Below are positions 31,821 through 43,864 of a DNA stretch of 64,000 nucleotides, one piece after another. Source of the DNA: Anastatus disparis (Eukaryota; Arthropoda; Insecta; Hymenoptera; Eupelmidae); assembly GCA_017163975.1 (NCBI GenBank), contig JAFFSR010000281.1, positions 868,001-932,000 on the forward strand, written 5' to 3'. Every line of letters starts with the position of its first letter. The stretch's first letter is position 1. The notes under the pieces are model-generated. The model worked only from the letters and a program-made list of their open reading frames with translations, was not told where the DNA came from and did not search any database. The translations under genes were made by a program, and so were the position numbers.

Positions 31821-31822
31821 TA

Positions 31823-32544
31823 CCCTAACAACACAAAAACGTGGTAAACTTATATACGTTTGTAAATTTCGACAAAAATACGCATTTAATATATAATACC
31901 TAGGAGGTAAAATAAGACAGGCCATGCACGGTGAATTGACACCCGAGGCGGCCGGTGGCAACTCGTGTATGGGTTGTCCATACCTCCGTGGTGCAATACA
32001 TTTTTAACAGTGAGGCTAAAATTAGCACTTTTCGTTTTCCGTGCCGGGAGCAAAAGTGGTATTTTTAGCCCACTGTTAAAAAAAACGTTTTTAAAACGTA
32101 AAATATATCCGCATATTTTAGATTCTCAAGAGTAATGTAACGTTTATGGAACGTTTAAGAAACGTTTAGAAAACGTTTTCTCGATGAAAATTTACGCAAG
32201 CTCAAATATCCAAACATTTCCTTAACGTTTAAAAAACGTTTTATTTGGTATAATTTTTTTCTCTATATAATAATTTTTTTGAATGATAAAATATAACGTT
32301 TAAAAAACGTTTTAGAAACGATTGGACATATAAGCCAACGTAAGTTTTCACCGAGAAAACTTTTTCCAAACGTTTCTTAAACGTTCCATAAACGTTATAT
32401 CACTCTTGAGAATCTAAAATATGCGGACATATTTTACGTTTTACAAACGTTTTAAATACGTATTTTTGTCGAAATTTACAAACGTATATAAGTTTTCCAG
32501 AAAACGTTTTTAAAACGTTTTTAAAACGTTTTGTGCTGTTAGGG
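31823..32544. mobile_element. Foldback MITE with TIRs CCCTAACA..., dense AACGTT motifs, and a nested insertion
   Basis: Ends are CCCTAACAACACAAAA and TTTTGTGCTGTTAGGG, flanked by TA on both sides (31821-31822, 32545-32546), as for Tc1/mariner-type insertion. The arms are inverted copies over most of their length, for example ATACGTTTGTAAATTTCGAC in the left arm and its reverse complement near 32470. AACGTT/AAACGTTT recurs more than twenty times. The left arm is broken by about 200 nt (31889-32085) that have no counterpart in the right arm. Confidence 0.88.
31889..32085. mobile_element. Element nested in the left arm of the AACGTT foldback
   Basis: This block interrupts the left inverted arm, which resumes at AAAACGTAAAATAT (about 32092). 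It is GC-richer (CACCCGAGGCGGCCGGTGGC) and ends with its own imperfect palindrome: AACAGTGAGGCTAAAATTAG at about 32007 against GTATTTTTAGCCCACTGTT at about 32070. It is therefore probably a second small foldback element that inserted later. Confidence 0.65.
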
Positions 32545-33028
32545 TATCAATAATATTTTATGTATTTTAATAGATTTTATTAACAAATAGTATTATATAA
32601 AAATAATTTTTATTATTTTCATATTATTATTAACAAATAATATCACAATCACCCAAAAAAAATTTTAAATATGTGAATTTTCAAAATATTAGCTGACAAA
32701 TTCTGTTTTTGTATCAGATGAATTTCTATTTTGTTACATATATTCAGACTTTATTATTTTATTTTATAATAAACTTATTATATTCATATATATGCATAAA
32801 ACAATAATTAAAGTGCTGCTTAAAAAATAATATGAACTTATTTGATCGATAATGAGCAAAGAGTTACCAAGCGGATTATATCCTGTCGGTCTACCTATGA
32901 TTACTTTGTTTTTAATTTTAAGAAATTTTTTCATTACCCATGGACATTCTCTTTCACTTAAAAATTTAATTTCAAATGAAAAAAAAATCAACCCTAGAAA
33001 TCTACGACCCATTGTTTGTTTTTCTTTT

Positions 33029-33229
33029 TAATTTTATTTAACGTCGGAGTATTTATGCTATCTTTACGATGCTGATTAGCGACAGAAGTTTTCGGTATGT
33101 TTGTGAACAAAGCATATGTATTATATACAGTGATGCTTGTATCAATCGGTTGGCGAGAGCGGGATTCGAACTCGAGTCCTTGAGATTATGAATTCATCGC
33201 TCTACCGACTGAGCTACTGAGACTTCAGC
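33029..33229 (-). mobile_element. tRNA-derived SINE, minus-strand copy
   Basis: On the minus strand: head AGTAGCTCAGTCGGTAGAGC, anticodon loop region GAATTCATAATC, B box GAGTTCGAATCCC, then body GATTGATACAAGCATCACTG and TGCTTTGTTCACAAACATAC and tail CGACGTTAAATAAAAT. Same family and order as 1836, 49590 and 58439. Confidence 0.92.
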
Positions 33230-33765
33230 GACATAAATTTATTTCACCTTTAATAATTACGTAATATTTGTATATGACAATATTACCGACAATCATATAA
33301 AAAATTTCATGCTCTTATTAAATTGAAATTTCATAACCAATGAAACGAACTTTGAATTTATTAAAATATTTTTCTCAATAACCTCTTTATTACATTGGTT
33401 TTGATGAATGGATAAATAAATAGACGGATAGATTTATGCAAATTTTGCGCTCTCTATACGTATATATGTGCATATATTAATTTGATGTTTAAACCATATA
33501 GCATGTGCCACATGTAGATACATTATCACATCATGTGCCACAAGCTATACTGTAATATTAATGTTTAAATTTTAATGCATTACGCAAATAGAATATATTA
33601 AAATAGCATTTTCGATGTTTTGAGGAAAATCATTCAATAATAAACTTTACTCAATATTTTATTCAACTTATTACGTTTTCAGTGTAATGTTTAAAAATTA
33701 GAACTTCAGAAAAAATTTTTTATGATTTAATTATGTTTGGCACTGTTATTTCGTAAAGAGAATTC

Positions 33766-33825
33766 ATGGCTAAGTCGGTTAAGGTGCACGCTTTAACCGT
33801 CGGATGAACGCTCGCTTGAGTAGCC
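33766..33825 (+). ncRNA. tRNA-like fragment (Leu/Ser-type A box)
   Basis: ATGGCTAAGTCGGTTAAGGT followed by GCACGCTTTAACCGTCGG matches a tRNA D-arm/A-box pattern (TGGCnnAGTnGG). No convincing B box or closing acceptor stem follows, so this is at most a fragment or SINE head. Confidence 0.3.
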
Positions 33826-34860
33826 GAAACAATGCATTCATAATGCTTTTTTGGAATTGCGAACTTTCGACTGGGTATGAAGAAAAATCATATGCGCATC
33901 TCGGCCAGAAAGTAGAACATCATATACATACATATGCAATATTCTACTTTCATATTTCAGTACTTAATATATTATTGTTATCTTTAGAATCCCATAAATT
34001 TTTCAATCAATTAATTAGAATTTTAATACTTTAAAAGTTAAATAATCAATCAAATAACACAAAATAAAATAAAAACAATTTATAATTTAATACAGATGAC
34101 TTCTTGAACAGTTTAGTTCAAGAATAATTATCATAGTGATAACTTCTTTAAATTTATTAAACTCATTGCAGCATCAGGCAGTCTAAACAGTTTCAAGTAT
34201 TTTTCAATAATTTAAGTCTTATACCGTTAAAAGATTCATTGTCAAGCCTTTAATGCCAAAGCGAATTCAATGAAACAGCCAAGAGAATATAGCTACAAAG
34301 ATAGAAAACGAAACGAAAAAAAAGAGAAAAAAACTAAAAAGTAGGTTAAGAGAAAACTAAAGAATGAAGTGGTATACAATCAATGAGCAGAATGCAGTTA
34401 ATGGGTTTTATTTCTAATAAGAGGGTAAATATATTTCAAATGTAGACAGAACAATTGAAATGTAACGATATAGAGAAATTAATTAACAATGTTGAAGAAA
34501 AAAAATTAATTATTGGAAAAATTTAAAAATCAGCTGAAAAAAAAATTTTAAACATTCGTTGATCATTTATTATTAAAATGAAAAAGTTTTCTGGTTAAGT
34601 AATTTCTGTAATTACTTAAAAGCTACATTCGTGTCATTATTGATGACATGGAAATTATTAATATATTGATAAACCAATAGCACTAAAAACTTTTACAACA
34701 AATTACATTGTTGACTGTACACAATTGATAAATAAATTAAACAGAAATTCGTGTTACAAAATTAATGAAATAAAATTTAAAAAAAGATAAAGAATAAAAA
34801 GCAAAATGAAAAAAAAACAGATTTCAAGAGTAAAACGAGTGTGTCGATTCTAGGGCTCAC

Positions 34861-34971
34861 CTTTGGGGGATGAAGAGTTTAACAGTAGATGGGTAATAGT
34901 GCAGGAAATTGCAGCCACGGAAAATAAATTCGAAACGGCCAGCCGACCGCAAAACCACGCATTACGATTCA
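34861..34971 (-). other. Candidate exon of unknown function on the minus strand
   Basis: A strong pyrimidine tract and acceptor (CTCTTTCTCTCTGCAG) on the minus strand is followed 111 nt later by the strong donor CCAAAG|GTGAGCC. One frame is open throughout (NRNAWFCGRLAVSNLFSVAA and on) but looks like no known domain. Its phase does not fit the collagen exon at 25259 directly. A 5' UTR exon of the collagen gene, or chance, are the alternatives. Confidence 0.3.
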
Positions 34972-37900
34972 CTGCAGAGAGAAAGAGAAGAAGAAGGGCG
35001 AAGCGAAAATTTTACACATATAAACCTTCCTCCTTCCCTCTTTCTCCTCTTAAAAAATACTAAAGTAAACTGAAAAATTGTACCTCGTATGTATTCCAAA
35101 CGAACGTTTTACGTTGTAAAAAGCCTCATCTAGTACACTTTATTACATCGATTTTTATAGTAAATTTATTATTGGACCGAAGGAAAAATTTTTACTTCTA
35201 ATAAGAACTTTACGTTTCATAAATCTTTTTCTCTCTCCTCCTTATTTTCTTTTCCTAAATATACGTGCTCACATGTTGTATGCACAGGTGAATTATGCAA
35301 ATCTTTAGATTGATGTGTGAAAGTTTATTTTAAAAATATTCTTGAAAAATTTTTCGACATTGATGTATTGTTGTTGATTAAAGATGATTGAATGATTTTT
35401 AATGAAAAGTAATTATTTACTTTATGCACTATTTTATCTTTATAGTAAAGCTATATATCAACTTTAATTATTTATAAAGCTTTATTTTCATATTGAAACT
35501 ATATATCAATTTAAGTTATTTTGTTTTTTCAATTTTTTCTTTTCATTTAGAGATTTATAATAATACGAGAATAATATTAATGTAATCTTATAAATCATTC
35601 AACGCTTTTACAAATTTGAAAGAAATAATAAAATTTTAATAATAAAGAAAAAATTTTATAAGCAAGACTCTAAATAATAAAGAGATTTATACAGCGTATT
35701 TTATTTGGGAAAAATGTCTAAATAACTGAAATTTCTAAAAAAAAAAATTGTAAATAATTTTTAAAAATCTTTTGTAATCTTTTGAAATATATTCATTATA
35801 ATTGACAATATATTGTCAATCAAAATAAACCGAGTATTCCATTGTACTTTTGCCAAAAAAAGCTTACACTATTGTTCATAAAAGAGATATAAAGTATATC
35901 AATTTTCGCTCAGTATCGTATAAATAGTATTTGCTTTGTTTTTTGTTTATCATACAATTGCTCTCAATATTATCAGTGTTTCGAGTATGATTCACTTTTT
36001 TTGCAGTATAGACAAAAGTAAAAAACGTTATATAATGCATAAGACTTCATGTAAGAATATTCGTTATATGAGATATTTGAAGCTTTTTTTAAATTGACAA
36101 GATGAAAAAAGATAATCTCATTTTTTGAGTACAAAAATTGTAATATAATTGGTTTTATTACAAAAAATCACAATACTAGTTTGAATTAGCCAGTACGTAT
36201 ATGTATACGTAAGATATTTCGCAAATAATATTAAATAATCCAACTGTTATTTTTTCTCCGATTTTTTAAATAATTTTCTCTTGAATTTTGTTATTAATTT
36301 GATTAATTTCTGAATATTAAAGATTAAGTTTTGACTGATATTAAATTAAATAAATTTAACTACTATAATTAAATCTTATTACTGATCTCTAATATACGAT
36401 AATAATATATTTTTTTTTATTGATCAAAAAATATTTGAATTTCAAAAAGTTGGTAATGTCGAGTAACATAATAGTATGAGTATACGTGCATTAAGAGTAT
36501 GCGACGCTAAGTAAAAGTGGGAACTAAATTGCTTGTCGACGAAGGAAGTTGCATGCGTGAAGTTGTTTGCAAGGGTGCACAAAATTACAAGAACTAGATC
36601 ATGACTTCATTAGAGCGATAGCGTATGGTGAAGAAATTATTAGAGAGAAAATCAAAACGTCATTTTTATACTGTTTTCATACTTTTTTGTCTATACTCTT
36701 TTAATTTGCAATAGATATGGTGTACAGGATAGGTTGGAGAAAGGTAAAAATAAATATAAACTACAATAGTATTAAGTTTGAAAAAAATCAAAGTGCAAAG
36801 ATACAAATGCAATTTTTGCTCTTAGTCCGAGCGATTCAAGATTCACTGAAAGACTGACTCGAATTTTCATACCGATATAACGAAATGATGGACGATTCTC
36901 TTAAGCCACGCCTTCATATTGCAAATTTTGTGAACCTTTATAATTTTCATTAATAGAGACCTTAATAAAAAAAGGTTTTGCGGAACTTTAAAATTTGAGC
37001 AAGATGTTACGAATCATATAACTTTAATGCTATACACATTTGTTCACATCAATACATTATATCGTTTTATTATCTATACCTCCCTTCATACTCTGAGAAA
37101 AATTTTACTTGGCGTAAGAGGATTATCCTTTTTCCGTAATTCCGGAGCATTACTAAAATTGCATATATAAACAGATAAATAATAACAATAGTAATTTCCA
37201 AATATAAAGCATTAGACTGAAAACTTTTTGTCATATTAAATAAATAGATTTTAATATTATATTGCTACGGAACAGCCTTTTTGTTCCGTGCTTCATAAAG
37301 ACTCTTACCGACTCGAACTTTTATTGCTAGTTTCGAGCCCGGTTAACAGCCTTCATTGCCAGCGCGTGTGGACCTTTCTGACCTCACCCGTAGCCTAGGC
37401 GCTCCGAGAAAAACTTGGTTTTTCCCAAGCAACGATATTACGTGAAATTTGATCAAAGAAGATATACGCGTCTTATCTTCCCTGAACACATGATAAGTAT
37501 TTACTCATCCTTTCACGCAACCAGATGGGCATTTTCCGACAATGGCTTTGCTTTTAGGCTCCACCATGCACGCAACAGTGCAGCCAAAGAGGTCCTCACA
37601 ATCTTGCGCGTGCAATTCATTTCCATTCGCAACTGATTATTCATTGCGAATATTTAATCACTTAATGACCTTAAAAAATGATATTTCTGTTAATTTCTTA
37701 TATTTTATAAATTATGTTTTGGAATTACCATTATTACTCAACACTGCTATAATATTTCGTAATTGACTTTAAATTTTAATAATTAAATAATTTAATTGCA
37801 TTTGCACACCACACCTTGATTAGTTTATTTAAATGAATTATTCAGCTTTATCTTATTTTCTAATTTATAAACAGTTTAGTTTAATACAATGATCGTAGTA

Positions 37901-40900
37901 GCTTTTTAACAATATTTCGCATCGCAATACATTATATTTGGTTCAAAAACATTAATAAATTATTGGATTCGATACATTTAATTTTACATAATTATTTTAC
38001 AAGTATTTTTGAAAAGGCATCTACAACTTACAGATTAATAACAATTTTAAAGATACATAAAGCGTCGTGGTACATAAGAGACTATATTTATTGTTGTATT
38101 TAAACGTATATAACAGAGGTTTTTTAATAAAATGAAAATGTCAATGTTAATATTTTTTTCCTTTTAAATGATTATTTCAGTGAACTAATAAATACATTAA
38201 TTTAAAATCGCTCTTTTACTATTTTATAATAATACATTGAAACTATGAATATTGTTATACATTTTAATTATTACATATCTATAATTCTCATTCTATCAGT
38301 AACATATGGATTACTAAAGAAAAAATTTGAGATAATGTATTTTATTCTTACAAAAGTATTAAATATTTAATATTTTTTTACAAAATAGTAAACTAATTAT
38401 AAAAGAAAATTTTTTGATTAATTAAATTTACTAAAATAAAAATTTAATGATACGAATTAAATGTTTTAAAAAGTTAGTAAAGCGACAAAAAAAAATTAAA
38501 TTGAAAACTCTCACGGTGCAGATAAACGTTTTCCAGCCTCCGTCCGAAAACATTAAAGTTTTCCTAAAGGAAACGACTTACTACGCAAGGCAGCAGCAGC
38601 AAAGTGCACAGAATTACCTCGTTAAAGCGGGAATCCCCGTGTGCGCTTGCTTTCGATTCTTGAACTCGTGAAAACTTGGTTTAAACTTCTTTTTTTTCAT
38701 TTTTTTCATTTTTTTTTCATTTTATAGCATATTTTTAGAGGAAAGAAGTGTGAACCACAAGCACATAGTGAAGAATCTTTGAAAAATGTTCCGGAACGAT
38801 TTATGATTTTATAAAAAGATATTTCAGATTTTCAAACTTTTACATCATTTAATCTTTTTTTTTTAATAGTATCAAATTATTAAATTACATTTTCGTTTTA
38901 TTTTTATCATCCACACACGTTAATAACGTGGCTTTTATGTATTTTACTTTGGAAATGATGTTTGGATTGTAATCTTTAGCATAAAATTATTTTATTGGCA
39001 ATCGTAAATACAAAATGCTACAGAGAAATATTTGAACATTTACAACGATAAGGTATCAAAAAATAACATTTTTAATTAAAAAACTTGATTATGATTCAGA
39101 TACTGCGCGATATTACACATTTCTTTTTAGATGCCCTTTTATATTTCAACTAAAATTTATCTTTTAATAAAAAGCCATCTTCGTATACACAATTTTAATT
39201 ATACATTTTTATTTACTGTAGATAATAAATCGTAATTAAAAATAAGTTCTGAAAAAATTGTACATATATGTGTTTCAATGAAATTAATTAAGTGCCTTAA
39301 TTAAAAATCATACAAAATTATTTACGGAAATGCATCAGCACTTTAATTAATTTTATAGCTTTATTGCATTGGATTCGACAGATATTTTTATACAATTGTA
39401 AAATCGAACAACTTTTTGGGTTCACGAAAAATAATAAGAGAAAATTCATTATTATTTTAATTGAGAAATTATTATCATATATTATAAATATTTACAAGAA
39501 ATAAAATATATATTTTTTCAGCGTTATTCATATTTTATCATAAAATTTTAAACTTTTAAAGAGCCCGAGAAGTAAGTGGAATTTTCAAAACTTTTTTGCA
39601 CAATTCAGAGAGAAAAGTTAAATCCTCACTTCTGGTAGTTGTTTGAAAAAAAAAGATATTAAAAGTATTAAAATTATACAAAATTATACCATTTTCTGTA
39701 AAAAGTTCATTTTTTAAATAAAGATTACATTTAATACTTGGAATTTTTTCATTTAATATAATCATGAAATTATTAATACGATTCTCTTAATTTTATAAAT
39801 GTAAATATAATAATAATACACGTAATTATCGATGGTAAAGATTAAATTCATAACGTAATTTTGAATTGAAAGAAAATCTTAATTTCGGATGTATAATCAT
39901 TATAATTTTAATATTTACATTTCCCTTCCACGTAAATCAACAGACTAAAAATAAAATGAAACATCAGCTCATCTCGCGAATGTTTTAAAATATAAATTTT
40001 AATTGAACGTTTCTTAATTAATTTCAAGTTAAAACATTTACAGACCTAACATTTCCCCCTCGTAATAATATGAGCAGCGCGCCGTTAATTAGATGACGCT
40101 TTAGCTTTATCGAAAATTCTACTATAACCTCAAAATTAAATTCAAAACATACGTTATAGGTTATCTTAAACTATATGTGTTAAAAGATGTAAATCCTATA
40201 AGCTTATCCGAAGAGAGGGAGGGGAGGGAGGTAAAGCTGCCTGAGTAAACTTTTGCCAATTGGTCGATCGATAATAACGTCGTTATACAAAAATATAAGG
40301 TAATATCCCTCTTGAAACATAAAAGCTAAAAATTGCAAACTTCAACACACTTTATAGCAAACATTATAATTAATGATTATAACGAAGGATATATTTTCGT
40401 GTTTTATTTTTATTTTGCGTATTAAAAATTTTATTTTTCATCGTGGACGATGTTGTTCTGTAAAATAAATTTGTTTAAGCTATAGTTTAATAAGTACTGT
40501 ACAGAGAATGTGGTACTTTGCATTTTAAAATTAAAATTTATTAGCTTTATGATTACGTGAAATTCATCAGTTTTGGAAATTAAAAGTTTGATTTTAATAA
40601 TAAATAATCATAATTTATTTGAAAGGTACTTTTTAAAATAAAGTCAATAATCATCGTCAAACACGAATTTATTGAAATAAATTATGTAATAAAAATAAAA
40701 TAAAATGAAATGTATATATGAAAGTATTATGCAAATAAAGTATGATTCACTTCATTGAAAAACATAAATTATATTGATTACGTACTTCAAAATATCAATA
40801 TATCTGCTATATACACGATTTGGTTGATCGATAATTAGTTTTATCAAAATGAATTTCTCAAATTAGAGGACTTTACTTATTAAACGCATAGAGATGCATA

Positions 40901-41134
40901 CTGCTGATATTACATATACAACTTGGTACGAAATTCTTGCAGTGTATGTTTGAATTACATGAACACATATAGCCATGCAGAGAGTACTGTGTCATCGCAT
41001 TGTGAATATCAATGAAGCCATATCAAAGCTAAATCTCAATAGTGTGTAGTAGTTTCTCTGTCGATATTATGGATTTTGATAGAAATATGCAGCTGTTAAT
41101 TGATTATTTATTATTAGGAATATGTTATGCATGC

Positions 41135-41380
41135 TGTTAGGTTAAAACAATGAGCAGATACGATTTATACAGAAACACTTTATTTAACATACAAAGAGAT
41201 TCTAATTTACTTAATACAGAATAAAGCTCTTTTACAATATTACGAGATCTTTACTCTTCAAGTATCGCAACAAGTGACGCGCACATGCCACGAGCAAGCA
41301 ATACGCGTAACAAAACACATAGTATAATACATCAGAGTATAAACAGAAGCGCAAACGAATTTGATTATCCTATACTAACA
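41135..41380 (-). repeat. 3' LTR of the Copia element
   Basis: 246 nt, TG...CA ended. It aligns with the other LTR throughout but lacks many single or few bases (about 20 nt shorter). The minus-strand purine run GAGGGAG just before it (41381-41387) is a plausible polypurine tract. Confidence 0.93.
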
Positions 41381-41520
41381 CTCCCTCATATGTATGTAAC
41401 AACAAACTAATTGTCTCTCCTTGTGAAACTGAATCCCAAATTTGATACTCTATATATTTATGAATCGAAACAAACTAGATTGGCAACCTTTTAGACGGGA
41501 CAGGTCAAGTCTCTTTTAGT

Positions 41521-41748
41521 CTATTTTGGTCTCTGGATTTGACGTGCCTTTCTTTTAATCAATTCTCCATTTGGACCGAATTTATTTGTTAATACTGTTC
41601 GACAACCAATAACGTTGTGGCTCTTGGGCCTTTCAACAACATCCCAAACATCATTTTCAATTAAGCCTGATATTTCTACAAGAATAGCATCCTTCCACTC
41701 GAGACCGGTTGATCCATTATTGCAAGATTGAATTTTCGATCTGAGCAT
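41521..41748 (-). pseudogene. Copia reverse-transcriptase N-terminal remnant
   Basis: Residues WKDAILVEISGLIENDVWDV, then VERPKSHNVIGCRTVLTNKF and GPNGELIKRKAR match the start of Copia RT (W-x-AM-EE-x-L-x-x-N-TWELV...IG-KWV-K-K...G-I-RYKARLVA). The palm domain with the catalytic Asp pair and RNase H are absent; the 3' LTR follows within 150 nt. Confidence 0.88.
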
Positions 41749-41802
41749 ATGTGCTCCCCCTTGTCGTCAAATTTACTTAGAATTTGACATCCCGAGCAAC
41801 TA

Positions 41803-42024
41803 CTATCTTGTGCTCATTTTTTTAAACCATATTCTGTAGGCTTTCGACGTTTCAGAGTAACCTACAAACTTTCCTTGAAGTCCTCTCGGTGAAAATTTAT
41901 CTTTGTTTGGAGTTTTGTCCAAGATGACAACATCAGTGCCGAACACTCTTAAATGTTTTAAGTTAACCTTCCTGCCAGTCCACTCTTCAAAAGAATTTTT
42001 AAATATAATGCCTTGGTAGGGCAT
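41803..42024 (-). pseudogene. Copia integrase C-terminal remnant
   Basis: An open stretch of 73 codons: FEEWTGRKVNLKHLRVFGTD, then FSPRGLQGKFVGYSETSKAY and RIWF. This is the conserved region after the integrase core of Copia elements (P-E-W-GRKP-x-HLRVFG ... K-IFVGY-x-x-x-SKAYRI). Confidence 0.88.
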
Positions 42025-42049
42025 CGATTACGTATATAATTTGACATAA

Positions 42050-42497
42050 AATAGATTTCACCCCAACGAGTACAGTCATCTGTAAATAAGTTTTAGCTCC
42101 TCCTGAGATGCAGCCCTGCTTAGTCCCCATACGTCAGTATGAACAATTTCAAGCTTGTTGTTTGACAGCTGTTCTCTCTTAGGAAAGGGTTGTACCGTAA
42201 TTTTTCCTTCAGACACGTTGAGCAGCTTGTTGAAGATGGGGTTTGAATAGGCTTATCTACGTGTATCACCACGTTGAATCAAGTGTACATATCCTTATAG
42301 TTGAGATGGCCTAACCTATAATGCCACAAAACTAAATCAGAATACTCATTCGTTAATACGTTATTACATTGTTCAGTGATTGGGCATTGTAAATAAATCA
42401 CCATTCTCTTTGCTATACACATACCACCTTTGTAATAACAACGCTTTAGTCTTACTAAAAAAACATATATCGGTGTCATGATTTTTGAAACAGACAT
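42050..42497 (-). pseudogene. Copia integrase remnant: HHCC region and start of catalytic core
   Basis: At about 42290-42335 the minus strand encodes LWHYRLGHLNYKDM, the His-His part of the integrase zinc-binding motif. Further on come FPKREQLSNNKLEIVHTDVW, containing the first catalytic Asp (HTD), and after a frameshift DDCTRWGEIYFM. The remaining catalytic core, with the second Asp and the Glu, is missing before the next fragment. Confidence 0.82.
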
Positions 42498-43019
42498 TAA
42501 TTATATCGCAAATCAGTACATATAACTATTATTCAAACTAATTTGTCTATTTTCAGATCCGTCGAACTTACAAACTTTACTGTACCTTTAGCATTAACTT
42601 TTGTGATACATCATTTGCTAATTTACTCTATCATTATAAGTATCAAAACTCAACAAATTGATTTTTATCTTTACATAAATAGTGGTACAACCACTATCAA
42701 GACACAATATCAGTGTTTACCTGTTGTATGCATTATATGAATTTTGATCGTATTACAAGATAATCCCAGACAAAACATGTATTTCTCTCATTTATTTTGT
42801 TGACATTGAGCTCCTTTTGGCCTGACTTCTCATCGGTAACACAAATTTAAACTTTTTGTTATTGCTTTGAAATTTCCAGCCCTGTTTAACTTGATTCCAA
42901 TTTCGTTTCAAACTTGGTCCTCCTTATACATGCCTTGAATGTTGCTTCTTTTTCCTACAACTTTTACCTCTTTTGCTGTTCCTTTCTCATTTTTTTTTCG
43001 TCTCGGTCAAGTCCGCTTT

Positions 43020-43330
43020 TTAAAATTTTTATACGCGGTAAACTTACAACAGATAGCTAATAGGTCCTTGTTAATACTTATATTCATCAACGTGGTTTAC
43101 AACAGCTTCAAAAAATTTCATATTGTTGTCGTACATCGCCTCTCTTTTAACTTATGCAGCATTAAATGCTTGAAGCGTAGCTTACGGGCGGCCCTTTGAT
43201 GTACTTTTTTCAGCTTTTCCCAGACTTCCTGCGATGTACACAGCCTCGCACATTTGCAGTTCGAGACTTATCGATAAAATTAAATCTGACTTGGCCTTTA
43301 GGTCGTTTTGTACTCAAACAATTGCGCAGC
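43020..43330 (-). pseudogene. Copia gag remnant
   Basis: Across shifting frames the minus strand gives KAKSDLILSIS, then SQEVWEKLKKVHQRAARKL, LMLHKLKE and KFFEAVVNHVDEY. This matches the Copia-type gag pattern (KAKS-D-ILSI...EVW-KL...LL-QL-L-KM...FF-AVDKL). Several one-base shifts and stops show decay. Confidence 0.75.
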
Positions 43331-43578
43331 AGTCGGTTCAGTCTTTCCTGACTTTGCGCCGCAACAACGTACCTCACGTAACCCCATTCATATGCTTTAT
43401 TACAAAGCCTGCCTGAATACACCACGTGTCGTGTTGTCTTTAGTTAATAGTTCTATTCTTGTAGAATTTACAATGTTCGCATTTTACTTAGCTAAATACA
43501 AACAAAAAAAAATTTTTCTTCTTTCCTTGTACACAGTTAACCCAAAAAATAACGGGGACAATTATTATTTTTTTTTTT

Positions 43579-43593
43579 CCTGGCCATAACCCT
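43579..43593 (-). promoter_or_regulatory. Primer-binding site of the Copia element
   Basis: Directly inside the 5' LTR the minus strand reads AGGGTTATGGCCAGG. It resembles the GGTTATGGGCCCAG site of Copia-type elements, which pair with an internal part of initiator tRNA-Met, with bases missing. Confidence 0.65.
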
Positions 43594-43859
43594 TGTTAGG
43601 TAAAAAATGACAGATACGATTTATACAGAAACCTTTATTTAACATACAAAGAGATTCTAATTTACTTAATACAGAATAAAGCTCTTTTACAATATTACAG
43701 AGATCTTTACTCTTCAAGTATCGCAACGGAAGTGAGCGCGCACATGCCACGAGGCAGGAGCAATAATGTAGCGCGTTAACAAAACTTACATGAGTATAAT
43801 ACATCAGGAGTATAATACAGAAGCGCTAAATACGAATATTGATTATCCTATTACTAACA
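43594..43859 (-). repeat. 5' LTR of the Copia element
   Basis: 266 nt, TG...CA ended, with shared motifs such as GATACGATTTATACAGAAAC, ATACAAAGAGATTCTAATTT and TTACTCTTCAAGTATCGCAA. Confidence 0.93.
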
Positions 43860-43864
43860 CATGC

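Larger units (their letters stand above)
32547..41129. other. AT-rich sequence; no certain gene
   Basis: Besides the SINE and tRNA-like fragment, moderately GC-rich islands lie at 34860-35050, 36440-36620, 37260-37640 (with a short ACGGAACA/TGTTCCGT hairpin at 37267-37289) and 38480-38660. None gives a recognisable protein. The island at 34861-34971 has good splice signals on the minus strand and is listed separately. Confidence 0.45.
41135..43859 (-). mobile_element. Internally deleted Ty1/Copia LTR retrotransposon
   Basis: Two similar LTRs, each beginning TGTTAG and ending CTAACA (41135-41380 and 43594-43859), are flanked by the identical 5-bp duplication CATGC (41130-41134 and 43860-43864). 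The element reads on the minus strand. Behind the 5' LTR (the right one) lies a primer-binding site, and gag, integrase and reverse-transcriptase remnants follow in Copia order. About 2.2 kb of interior remains where intact elements have roughly twice that or more. Frameshifts and stops break every domain, so it is not autonomous. Confidence 0.95.

Noticed and set aside
32764..33012. 82-codon minus-strand frame next to a SINE
   Set aside because: Composition typical of chance frames, no motif, adjacent to SINE tail.
38500..38640. GC-richer block with possible minus-strand exon (TTTCCTTTAG ... CACC|GTGAGA)
   Set aside because: Short, phase not compatible with the known exon, and no recognisable residues.
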